From NCBI GenBank assembly GCA_002786025.1, contig NHNW01000030.1, positions 248,001 to 312,000 on the forward strand: 64,000 bases of DNA, written 5' to 3'. The stretch is from Zasmidium citrigriseum (taxonomy: Eukaryota; Ascomycota; Dothideomycetes; Mycosphaerellales; Mycosphaerellaceae). The position numbers were made by a program, and so were the translations under genes. The notes beneath the pieces are model-generated. The model was given only the letters and a program-made list of their open reading frames with translations. It was not told where the DNA came from and did no database searches. Of the stretch, positions 11,170 to 20,839 are shown in pieces (position 1 is the stretch's first letter; every line of letters starts with the position of its first letter).

Positions 11170-11896
11170 TGGCGAATGCGATTCACGCCCGATCGTTGAA
11201 TACCAAACAGTGATATGAACTGGCAGGTCAGAACAGTATCCCGGACTTTCGTAACTGTACGATGCAATGTGCCTGGCATTGAAGGCCTGGAAGGGTGTTA
11301 TCGCCCCTAGAACTTCGATACCTCGCTGCCGAGCCGACATCCGAAGCACGAAGAGCAGCCGCGTTGCAGAGTGCGGAGTATGGCGAAGAAGTGTACTTTT
11401 AACGAACTTGATATGTGCGTTTGTACCGTAATGTGTATCACTAGCATCGCTCAGAGATTTTGCATCATCTTCATCACATTTCTTACTTCCTCTTCCATTC
11501 CGCTGATCTCAGCCGCCCGACGTCACACAGCATCTCCGCCAAGAATCAGCAGCAATTGAGTTTCATCTGCCCCTGGTGCCTGTCTTCCCCATACCCCACA
11601 CTTTCACATGCGATCCCTATCATCAACCAGACAACCCCAGAAGAACAACCATGGAGTAAAATATCGCCACTCTTGTTCAACCCGTCCAAGAGCGACTTCT
11701 CGTTAGTACGTCCCGAACATCCGATTGCCGACCCGAACCCCTGCCTATCAGAACAGAAAACTTGCCGACCCACTATATAATGACTGGACAGGAAACAACG
11801 CGAAGCAGACACGGACTCGAGACTTCACTTCCCTCCTCTCGACCAAGAATCTCGGATAATCGATCAAAAGTAGCCTCTCCGACTTGAACAGCAACA
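11170..11896 (+). other. Intergenic, promoter of alpha/beta hydrolase gene
   Basis: 727 bp with C/T-rich stretches from about 11460 onward, consistent with a fungal promoter and 5' leader. No gene recognised. Confidence 0.45.
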
Positions 11897-12711
11897 ATGG
11901 CAACAAACACAACAATCCTCTACATCCCCGGCGCCTGGCACCTCGCCTCAACCTTCTCTCCGGTCTCAACCCTCCTCACCTCAGCCGGCTACACCGTGAA
12001 TCTCATCGACCTTCCCTCCGTCGGCCCAAAAGTTCACCTCCCCTCCTTCGACGAAGACGTCAAGGAGATCAGATCGCACATCCTCAAAGCCTGCTCTTTG
12101 GGCCAAGAAATCCTCCTGATAGGCCACTCCTACGGCAGCATCCCCATGTGCGAAGCCGCGCGCGACCTCTCCCTCACCTCGCGAAAAGCCCGGGGCGAAG
12201 CCGGTGGCGTGAAGCACTTATTCTACTGCTGTGCGTTCATCGTCGACGAGGGCCATTCTTTGATCGGGGCTTTCGGGGGGAATCCTCTACCGTGGTTTCG
12301 GATTTCGGAGGATGGGATGGAGGTGAATCCCGCCACACCAGAGGAAATCTTTTACAACGATTTGGATGAGGCGACGCAGAAGGATATGATCAGCCAGTTG
12401 AAGCCGCAGAGTTATCGGGTTATGCATACGCCTGTTACGTTTGCGGCTTGGAAGGTGAGTCTTTTCTTTTTCCTTCTGGGTTTGGGTGTGGGGGTGCTGA
12501 TTGCGGTGTGTTGTAGCATATCCCGAGCACGTATCTTTACACGACCAAGGACGCGGCGATTCCGTTGCCGATTCAGCAGATGATGGTTGAGCAGGTGGCG
12601 AAGGGGGTGAACATTAGTACGGAGACGGTTGATGCTGGCCATAGTCCGTTCTTGAGCAAGCCGGAGGAGGTGGCGATGGCAATCAGGAGGGCCGCTGGAG
12701 AGTATAACTGA
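11897..12711 (+). CDS. Alpha/beta hydrolase (AB_hydrolase family, esterase-like)
   Basis: join(11897..12454,12517..12711), 250 aa, with a 62-bp phase-0 intron. The fold is recognised from the first strand and oxyanion motif ILYIPGAWH, the nucleophile elbow GHSYGS (Ser78), the acid in LYTTKDAAIP (Asp198) and the histidine in VDAGHSPF (His228). This is the complete Ser-Asp-His triad in the right order and spacing. It matches the group of roughly 240-260-residue fungal and plant hydrolases related to salicylate/methyl-ester esterases. Cytosolic, as no signal peptide is seen. Substrate unknown. Confidence 0.92.
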
Positions 12712-12777
12712 GAGGTGAGATGGAGTGAAGTTTGGGCTGATTGTTGGAGACTTCAAGTTGGGAGCGGGTGCTGAGAA

Positions 12778-13573
12778 TCAGTTCCATCCCATGAACGTCA
12801 TCACTCTGTTTCTTTTTCGATCGCCACAGGTCGAGTTGTACTGCTGGGCGTTGTCGTAGTACCCATGCTGCTGTTGCTGCTCAACGTGGATCTGATGAAG
12901 TATCTCTTGCTTCTCAGCCTCAGTGTACGCTTGTTGATTCTGAGCGAGCTGTTGCTCAGCGCTGCCTCCTTGGTAGTGGCTTGGATTGTTGTAGCTGTGC
13001 GCTGCTTGATTGCTCAACGTTGATGGCGGTGGATTGCAAGCTCGTGGACAGTAGAAGTAGTCGAATCGATGTTGGTGGCTTTGTGTGTTAATACGTTGAC
13101 GATTGCAATTCTCGCACTGCAAAGCAATCGTCAGCATTGGGTACTCCAACGAAACCATCGAGAGGGCGTACCATATCAGACCCTGAACAGACGGTACACG
13201 CATACAGCGTCCCTCGAATTGGATACGCACTACAACCCTTACAAGTCGTCCAATGCACACCAGCCTCTGGCGTCTGCGGTAGCCCCTGAGTCGCTGCATT
13301 CAAATTGTACGTGTGCGTTGCAGACATGATCTGGAAACTATGTCCCGCTCCACTCCCTCTCAACTTGCAGTCGTTGCAGATGTCGTGATCTGGACATGTT
13401 TGGCAGCGCCAGCGTATGCCTCGAAGTGGATTTGCCCCACAGCTGTCACAGATGACACCATTGTGAATGTCGAATTGGGCGTGTTGGGATTGGTAGAACA
13501 TGGCGGATTGGGTGGTGAAGCCGAAGCCGGCGACGTCCATGGTGTTGTTGTAGTCGGAGATGTAGGCTGCCAT
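12778..13573 (-). CDS. Double ZZ-type zinc finger protein
   Basis: Complement of join(12778..13116,13172..13573), 246 aa. The 55-bp intron (GTACGC...TTGCAG) lies inside the second finger and is in phase. Two ZZ-type fingers are visible: the first with CDSCGANPLRGIRWRCQTC then CNDC and an H-x-F (about residues 38-80), the second with CKGCSAYPIRGTLYACTVC then CENC (about 110-160). The C-terminal third is Gln/Asn/Tyr-rich low complexity. ZZ fingers usually bind protein partners, for example histone tails or ubiquitin-like pathways; the partner here is unknown. The start used is the ATG at 13573 (MAAYISDYNN). The frame stays open upstream without another ATG, so an extra 5' exon is possible. Confidence 0.8.
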
Positions 13574-13856
13574 TTGGGTCTGTCCGAGGACTCTTGTCCG
13601 AAGCTGTTCGAGTACTGTGGTTCGGTGCTTCGAAGCTGTCGATGACTTTTGGGAGAGCGGCAAATGCTGGTTTCAGAAAGTGAAAATGGGTCTCTCGGCC
13701 ATTCAGCATGCCATGAACATATAGTCGATCGCGCAGACTGTTACTAGATCTCCCACGTTGCATCAGCTCTATGCTCAGCTAGAACACCACATGCCATAAT
13801 CCATCTGCAGCGACTCGCCAACGTAATCAAGCCAGCCCCTTAGCAACCACCACGCA

Positions 13857-14288
13857 TCACACCCCGACCCCCAGATGTTTCAACCTCACCAACTCCGCCT
13901 CAACATCACAAAAATAATAGATCTCAACACAGAAACACTGCGCACAGCAATCCCTCCCCCATCCGCTTCTTACGGCGGTGCAGTTTGCGCAGTCTTGGCG
14001 TTGCTTCTCAAGGATGTGCTGTTGGAGGCGAAGGTACGTGGAGTACTGTTTGAGGCCTTCGTTGCGGATCCTACGACAGGTGCCGAAGAGTGCTGGTTCC
14101 GGGAAGGGGCGTTGGCTGCGGAGGTACATGGGAACGTTGGTGTGTGATTTCCAGGTAGAGTCGATGATGAGGTCGTAGATGATGAGGCGGAGTTCCGGTG
14201 GGATGCGTAGGAGAGGTGGGAGGTATGATGTGGTCTGCGATGTCGTGTTGGCGTTCATAGTCCCTGAAACAGGCAAAGGGCTTTCCAT
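13857..14288 (-). CDS. 2EXR/F-box-like small protein, copy A
   Basis: 143 aa, single exon. It contains LLRIPPELRLIIYDL, the helical signature (L-x-x-I-P-x-E-L-R-x-x-I-Y-D-L) of the 2EXR/F-box-like proteins that are expanded in Dothideomycetes. A FGTCRRIRNEGL segment follows, matching the L-L-x-x-C-R-x-[IL]-x-x-E-x motif of that group. The C-terminus has a Cys-rich patch (CANCTA and CCAQCFC). A paralogue lies 260 bp away in the same orientation. Function unknown. An alternative start is the internal Met11. Confidence 0.75.
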   Translation of the reverse strand: MESPLPVSGTMNANTTSQTTSYLPPLLRIPPELRLIIYDLIIDSTWKSHTNVPMYLRSQRPFPEPALFGTCRRIRNEGLKQYSTYLRLQQHILEKQRQDCANCTAVRSGWGRDCCAQCFCVEIYYFCDVEAELVRLKHLGVGV

Positions 14289-14549
14289 AGAGCGTGAGTC
14301 AAAGCTGTTGACTTTGTGACGTGTACGACGACGAAGTCAGGAATATACCCATCGATCTCCTGTCAGTCGATGAGACATTGCTGATGACAAGACATCTTCG
14401 GGATAAATGCAAGTATCGAAAGGCCGTTCTCCAGGCCTGACCGTTCAAGGCCACCTCGGAGGCTGATGTGAGTCCGAACCGGGTCCGAATTGGGCACGAC
14501 CATCGCGCAAATTCACCAGAATTGGCTCTAACACTCCCAGCATCCCAGA

Positions 14550-14957
14550 CTATGCCCTCTCCACGCCAATACCAAAATGTGCCAACCTCTTCAACTCCTT
14601 GTGCACACACAGGAGCAAGTCTCTCTCGATCCATAGCCGATTCATGAGAGCCCATCCAGCCTGCTCACCCAAGTCCTGATCGTCTTTCGCTGCTTTTTCC
14701 ATTTCGAAGAGCTGCACCGTGACTGACAAATGCTCCGTTTGCTTGGCTTTCAGGATGTTGATGTAGGGTTTGAGGCCTTCGGAACGAAGTGTTCGACAGA
14801 CGCGGAGAAGTGGTGGTTCCGGGAGTCCGTCGGTGAAGCCGGAGTAGATTCGCGGATAGGTGTCCCAGTGATTTAATATTGCGAGGTCGTAGATTTGGAG
14901 ACGGAGCTCACTTGGGATGCGCAAGATCGGAGGGAGGTCGGTCGAATCAGTGTTCAT
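14550..14957 (-). CDS. 2EXR/F-box-like small protein, copy B
   Basis: 135 aa, single exon, same strand as copy A. It shares the core ILRIPSELRLQIYDLAI and LLRVCRTLRSEGLKPYINIL, and the C-terminus ending in a R-L-x-H-[LF]-G-[IV]-G-V motif (LAHFGIGVERA, versus LKHLGVGV in copy A). This shows that the two arose by tandem duplication. It lacks the Cys-rich patch of copy A. Function unknown. Confidence 0.75.
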   Translation of the reverse strand: MNTDSTDLPPILRIPSELRLQIYDLAILNHWDTYPRIYSGFTDGLPEPPLLRVCRTLRSEGLKPYINILKAKQTEHLSVTVQLFEMEKAAKDDQDLGEQAGWALMNRLWIERDLLLCVHKELKRLAHFGIGVERA

Positions 14958-15308
14958 GATAGCTGTGCTGTCTTTTGTGGTGTCCTGTGTCGGACTGGCA
15001 ATGGAGATCTTTGTATTGAAGGTCTGATGGTGGTGTCGACGTTAAGACACTGTGTTCCGGAACACGAGGCTCCCCCGACAGTCGCTAGCAAGTACCATGG
15101 GGTTCACTTCCGCATATCTGAATCACAACCTGCGGCGGAGAGGAGATGGGGCTTGCTGATAATGTAGTCTCTATGTGCGAGGCTGACTGTACTCGAGTGC
15201 GAGTCGATGTGATCAGATCAGTCGTGGAATCGGAAGTCCGGCTCGATGCCGAGATGTATCTCGGAGGTATATGTCAACACATGTCAGCCGTCATATCTCA
15301 TAGGGCTG
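14958..15308. other. Intergenic
   Basis: 351 bp between copy B (promoter side) and the 3' end of the lipoate ligase gene. Nothing recognised. Confidence 0.4.
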
Positions 15309-16580
15309 TCACCGAGCCCGAGGCAGCATTGCGTGCAGCCATTCAGATAGTTCTCTCCGCTGTACTGGATTGAGATCCTGCAGCTTGGAAGCGAAGTCTG
15401 TATCCCAAGACATGACCTCGTGCAGCTTGAGACCGAGGGCTTCGCTCGGGAGCTCGCGCTTTTCAGCGGAGCGTGCTTGGCCAAATGAGCCGCCGGTAAT
15501 GGCACCGTAACGCACAGAGAGTTCCAGATCAATGTCTTGAACAGAATCGTTCCCCGTCTCAATTGTGAATTGTGGTGTCTGCAGGTACGTCCAGTCGAGC
15601 GACTGCTGGCACGTCAGCAACGTATAAAAGGTGCAAGGCTCCGGCGCTCTACTCACCTGTAGCTCTTCATAACCTTTACGAAGAACATCGATGTCTAAGC
15701 AATCCTTGCCGATCTCGAGAGCCGAAATGCTTTGCGTTTCGTATTGTTTAGCAAACTCAGCTTGCACGGCAGCGATGAAATCCTCATTGCTGAGCGAGAT
15801 GTTGCCGACTGGCGAGCTCACACTCTCAACGCCGCGGGCGGTGATGAATGGCTTCGCTGGGGAGTGGAGGTAGTCTGGTATGACATTGAGATTCGGACTT
15901 GACAGCAGGCAAGTGCCATGATGCAAGGCTCGATTTCGAGTAAGCTTGTACGCGGAGCCAGAAACCTTCAATGGCTTTGGAGTGTCAAAGTCGGTTGCCT
16001 CATACGGCGTGCTGTGCGTGTCCGCAGGGTCCGTGGACGGCCCGCGAGTGCCTTGATCCAATACGATGTCGTGGCGTGCGTTGACTCTGGCCCTTTCGAT
16101 GCCGCAATCTCTCAGTGCTCGCACCACCATCTCCGCGTGCCTATCACGCGTGAAGCTGGCAGAAGGGCATATCACCGTCCAGTTCACATTCCCTTCATCG
16201 TGAAAGACTGTGCCCCCTCCACTTCGTCGCCGGACGAGGTCGACTGCTCCAAGGCCAGGAGGCTCTGTTACAGGCGAGTCACGGGATGGGTTCAGCAAGG
16301 CCAAGTTCACCTCCAGCCATGGATTTTGGTTTCTTCCAATGATGATGCTAGGCCGATTGACGTAGAGCAAGAGGATTGCAGATTCCGGGCTGGACTTCTG
16401 GAGAAGGTAGTGCTCAATGGACAGATTGAGGTAGGGATCGGGTGATGATGAAATGTACGACTGGAGTGGTCGTGACAAGCCATCCTGTGGCAGGCTGGAA
16501 AGCCATCTTCTCGCTCCAAATGGTGGCCTTGATGGACGGGCAGCGTAGGCGCGCCTGCAGAGAGGGAGCCGTAGAATCAT
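15309..16580 (-). CDS. Mitochondrial lipoate-protein ligase A-like protein
   Basis: Complement of join(15309..15602,15657..16580), 405 aa. It begins with an Arg-rich, acid-free mitochondrial presequence (RLPLCRRAYAARPSRPP). The BPL/LplA catalytic domain shows ILLLYVNRPSIIIGRNQNPW, VRRRSGGGTVFHDEGNVNWT (lipoate/ATP pocket) and KVSGSAYKLTRNRALHHGTCLL with the conserved lysine. It would attach lipoate to E2 and H subunits in mitochondria, by family knowledge. The 54-bp intron has a perfect GTGAGT donor and CAG acceptor but contains no stop and keeps frame. Removing it brings EELQ next to SLDWTYLQTPQF, matching the family's S-x-x-W-x-x-G-x-T-P-x-F region, so I treat it as a real intron. Confidence 0.9.
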   Translation of the reverse strand: MILRLPLCRRAYAARPSRPPFGARRWLSSLPQDGLSRPLQSYISSSPDPYLNLSIEHYLLQKSSPESAILLLYVNRPSIIIGRNQNPWLEVNLALLNPSRDSPVTEPPGLGAVDLVRRRSGGGTVFHDEGNVNWTVICPSASFTRDRHAEMVVRALRDCGIERARVNARHDIVLDQGTRGPSTDPADTHSTPYEATDFDTPKPLKVSGSAYKLTRNRALHHGTCLLSSPNLNVIPDYLHSPAKPFITARGVESVSSPVGNISLSNEDFIAAVQAEFAKQYETQSISALEIGKDCLDIDVLRKGYEELQVSRAPEPCTFYTLLTCQQSLDWTYLQTPQFTIETGNDSVQDIDLELSVRYGAITGGSFGQARSAEKRELPSEALGLKLHEVMSWDTDFASKLQDLNPVQRRELSEWLHAMLPRAR

Positions 16581-17030
16581 GGAGCCATAGCACGGAGAGG
16601 ACGATTTGTCGGAAGAAGGGATCCTTCAGGGGCGGCGCGCTGAGCGGCTAGCCAATGTGATCCCGTATGTGGCTTGCGGGCGGCGGAGGCGAGCTACACC
16701 AGAGCACAGCGCGCTTATCGTCAATATTATACCGTGAAACGGTGGACGGTATATAGAGGATGAGAGGGATTGCAAGATCGATGCGATGGAAGATGTTCTG
16801 TTGCTGGAGGTGAGGCTCGCTTCTCGCCCCTGCCGAAACGATCGGAGAATTGGCTTGACTCGGCCCGACCCGGCAGCGCTAGTCGGGCGTTCCTGCATCA
16901 GATGGCCGCGCCTTCCTCTTTGGATTCACTTGGGGAAACCGCGACCTCCAGCTTTCACTTCCGGCCAACAACGCACCTGCACTTCGCCCACCCACGACGA
17001 CGGCCGCCCGCACGGCTCGGCCATGCGACA
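16581..17030. promoter_or_regulatory. Divergent promoter of lipoate ligase and SOG2-like genes
   Basis: 450 bp between divergent start codons. An AT-containing stretch (ATATTATACCG at about 16723-16733, TATATAGAG at about 16751) could supply TATA-like elements. The plus-strand frame is open upstream of 17031 with another in-frame ATG near 16902, so part of this may be coding for a longer SOG2 N-terminus. Confidence 0.35.
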
Positions 17031-20024
17031 ATGGCGTCCGAACCCGCGAACCAGCCAACCAAACCGCCCATGACCCCCGCCGAGTTGATCGCCTTTGTTA
17101 AGAAAGAGTTGGACACGGACGATGAGCGTCAGGCCCAAGTGGTGGCCGCCAGCGCCGGTGAGGTGCCGCGCGAGTCGCAGACCGGCTCGACGCTCGATCT
17201 GAGCCACAAGAACATCAACGCTCTGCCCGTGGAAGTCATCGTATTGATCAAGGACAAGGTGGAGAGGTAGGGGACATTGGGCCGACATGGTGCAGGAGGG
17301 GCCGCATGCTGACGTTGAACAAGGCTCGCCGTCTCACACAACCCGCGCATCGCTTTGCCTATCGAAATCGCTCAATGTGACCGTTTACGCTATCTCAATC
17401 TAAGATGGAACAAGTTGGTCAAGTTCCCGGATGCGGTATGTGGGCATGTGAAAGAGGAAGTGAGCAGCGTGACTGACGTGACACAGGTGCTGGGGCTGCC
17501 CAAGCTGGAGATCTTGGACATCAGCAAGAACGCAATCGACGGAATACCAGAAGACATCAAGCGAATGACCAACTTGAAGTTTTTGGCCGTGGCCCGCAAC
17601 CAGATCAAGCGTCTCCCACTAGCATTGGGTGAGATGAACTTGGTGAAGCTGAAGTTCGACGAGAACCCCATCGAGTTCCCTCCGCCAGAGGCTCTCAAGC
17701 AGAACAATGACCGTGCTGCTTCGATGATCGAATCCGAGAAGGACAAGGATATGTGCCAGCAAGTCAAGCGCTTTATGAGAGCTGCAGCCGTGAGACAGAG
17801 GATGAGGACCAATTCCGAAGACGATATGAGGTATGGCAACTCACATGACCTTGTGCGAATGTCTGACTAATTTGATAGTAGCGAGAGCAGTGTCGAGACT
17901 CCACGCCCACCAAGACGCGGCGTTACTGGCGGCCGCTTTCCTGTGAGGCCAAGCATCAGCGGGATCGACAACATCCCAAATCCCACTGCAGACTCTCCAC
18001 CAGACAGCAACAGGCCACCACCGATTCCACAGAGATCTCATGCTCGCGGCATCTCATCCAATGTTGCCCCTTCCATGGCGAAGCGACCACCACTTTCGAC
18101 CATCGTCACTGGAGGCCTTGACAGCAGCCGGAGCAGGAGCGAGACTGTCGCAACATCGGCAAACATTCGCAACAGGCGCCAAGGCTACGTGCCGCGCAAG
18201 AACGCGAACATGATGTCTCTGAGTGAAATGTCATCCCAACTTTCCGCAGGCTCGACACCCTCTGCACCACCTACTGCAGCCCTTACGCCTCCTCACTCTA
18301 GAGCTCCGAGCTCAGCTTCGAACTACCGGGACTATCTTACTCCTGGCAGCGGTGGCGATTCGGGTGCAGTCAGCCCCGTTGATGGTCCCATCAGCCGAGC
18401 AAACCTCACTCGCCGGTTGGCTAGCCTTCCTGAAAGCCGCAATTCGACCCTGCCAACGGTCACCTCGATTCGTGCAGTCAAGCGCATACTCTACATGTTT
18501 TTCCACCTCTACAGACCGCTCGCAGACGTCGTGATGCAGCTCAAGGACGGATCTTCCAATCGCATTCGCATGGAACGTCAAATCTCTAAGGCCAACGGCG
18601 CGGTCGAGGACTTGGACAAGCTGATCGTTAGCGCAAACGCCATGATGGAACGCAATACCGAGATCGACACGATGCTACTCAACCAGATCATTCGCACTGC
18701 TATCAAGACTTTGCAAAAGTACATCATCGTCATCAAGGATCTCAATCGCCAACGACAGCAGACTGTCAGGCAGGTTGAGGCCTTCCATGTGCGACTTGTG
18801 CTCAATGCTGCGCACGGCACGATTATCGAGGCGCGCAATGTCTGCCACCTACTCGGCTTCAGGACCAAGACCTTGTCGTCTCGAGACACGTTGCGAGTCT
18901 CGACCGCTGGAAGCAGTCGCACTGTCACGCCCACGCAACCACGCTCTGCTAGCAGTCGGAGACGAGGCGCAACCATTCTACCCAGCGGTGGAAGCGTCAC
19001 CAACTTGCGCGGTATGGCTCCTCCGGTTCCATTGCACATTGGAAGTCGAAGCAATACCATGACATCGATCAGCTCTGGTGCCACGCCCCGCTCGAACGAC
19101 TCCTTCACCAATCTGGCTTCGTACAGCAATGTGCCATCTCGCAGCAATACACTGCGAAGTGTCACATCTCATGGCGACCAGGAAGACAGCGCGGAAAAGA
19201 TGTATCTCAAGCTGAAGTCGTGCTGCGATCTGGCCACTCAATTGCTGCCTCCAGTGCGCGACGAACTGCATTCACGCAAACTACAAGCGGACCGGGATGA
19301 CCCCACGATTTCGCACTTCTACGCCAAAGCGATTAATAGATGCGACTTGGTCATCAACACCAACAGCAAGATCCTGTCTCGTTTGAGGGCAATGAAAGTC
19401 GGCGAGCCTGCCCGATACCAGAGAGAACTGGCTCAGATGGTGGACAGTTTTGGAAGGGTAAGTCTTACCACGGAACAGTCAAGATACTACTTAACTCGAT
19501 TCGCGCAGGATTGGGCCACCTTTGGACAAGAGATCGTCAACCTCCACAACGACCGCATCAATATCGGCGAGATTCGTAAGACGTTGAAGCCACTTCAGTA
19601 TGCGGTCAAGGATGCGAACCGAATGGCCAATCCAACATCAAAGCCACCACCGCCAACTACCATCCACGGCGCCTTCCCTCCCGCACTGAACACGATGATG
19701 GCGCAGAACCACAACTACGTACCACCAGGTGAGTTGTCCCCAGCGCAGCAATACTGGCAGCCGCGGCTGCAAAGATGCTTTCAGCGATCATTGCTGGCTG
19801 GAATTCATTCTTTGTGACTGTTATTGATGTGCTGACGTGCAACAGTGCCGGCGACACCCCTTGGTGCAGCTCTTGGCCCAGCCGTTCAGGCTACCGTACC
19901 ACCTACTCCAACGACGGCAGTCAATTCGCCAGAGTACTACTTCCCCGAACAGCCACGTACTCGGCCAGTTCTAAGCCAGACGACGCTGCCACCACCGAGC
20001 TATCCCCGTCGGGATCGGACTTGA
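17031..20024 (+). CDS. SOG2-like leucine-rich repeat protein of the RAM/MOR network
   Basis: join(17031..17266,17324..17435,17487..17830,17879..19457,19509..19728,19846..20024), 889 aa. Residues about 10-200 hold the conserved N-terminus (TPAELIAFVKKELDTDDERQ) and LRRs (LDLSHKNINALPVEV, LRYLNLRWNKLVKFP, LEILDISKNAIDGIP, LKFLAVARNQIKRLP, LKLKFDENPIEFPPPE). A long region with the SOG2 domain follows (about 370-830; VKRILYMFFHLYRPLADVV and LKSCCDLATQLLPPVRDEL), separated by Ser/Pro/Arg-rich disorder. In yeasts SOG2 supports the Cbk1/Ndr kinase pathway for polarity and cell separation; the same role is inferred here. Introns 2 and 4 are 51 bp and contain no stop in frame. The C-terminal exon is proline-rich. 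Confidence 0.9.
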
Positions 20025-20839
20025 AACTTAAGGTATGTATATCGTTTGTGATGTCTTCTCTGTCGCGTCGGCGGCGGCGGTTTGAGCGAGCGAGCAATAC
20101 GAACCGAGCACGAGCAATATGCGAAGAGCACCTTTACGATCATCGAACGAGCGCTTCCAATCACGACTTCTACTTTGCATCCCGACAAGCGAGCGCAATC
20201 ACGGTCATTGCGCAACGAAAACGGGAGGAGACTTTTGGGATGGTGTTTTACTTTTCTTTCTTTGTGACTTTTTGGAATCATTGAGCGTAATGGGAAAGAA
20301 AAAAGGCGTCAGAGAAAATGTAGCGACACACGAGAGGGAGACTTGCATCACGACATGTACTGTACTTTGGCGACTCTATGGGCGTCTGGGAAAGAAAGGG
20401 AGGCAGGATTCGGCAACGAGAGATACCCAGGCGTCTTGCATGAATTGTGTATAATACTTCTCCTCATGGTTCGAGGCCGAATGGAAAGAGAGGACGATTT
20501 TACTGTGAGAAAGACTTCACGCATTCCTTTTTAACTTGCTCGGGCGCGCGGGCACCGACAGCTTCCTTCAAACTCTCGCTCAGCTGGAACTTTGTTACTC
20601 CGCAGTTCTATTGGTCTTGCAAGTGGCAGTAACATCAGCTTCTGACTGAGTCACTTCACGCTCTTGCCGGAACGCCGAAAGTAAGGCATTTGAGATGGCT
20701 AGATAGGGTACTGTTAATAGCAGGCAACGACTGTAGACGACACATCGGATTGTGACTTTAACTTGGGCCGGTATTCTTACATAGCACGAGACTTATCTTT
20801 GACACGAAACAACAACAACACTTACTATACCTTTTCAAA
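20025..20839 (+). other. 3' region of SOG2-like gene and promoter of amidohydrolase
   Basis: 815 bp with T-rich and A-rich tracts and an A/C-rich leader (AACAACAACAACAC) just before the ATG at 20840, typical of efficient fungal 5' leaders. No other gene seen. Confidence 0.5.
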
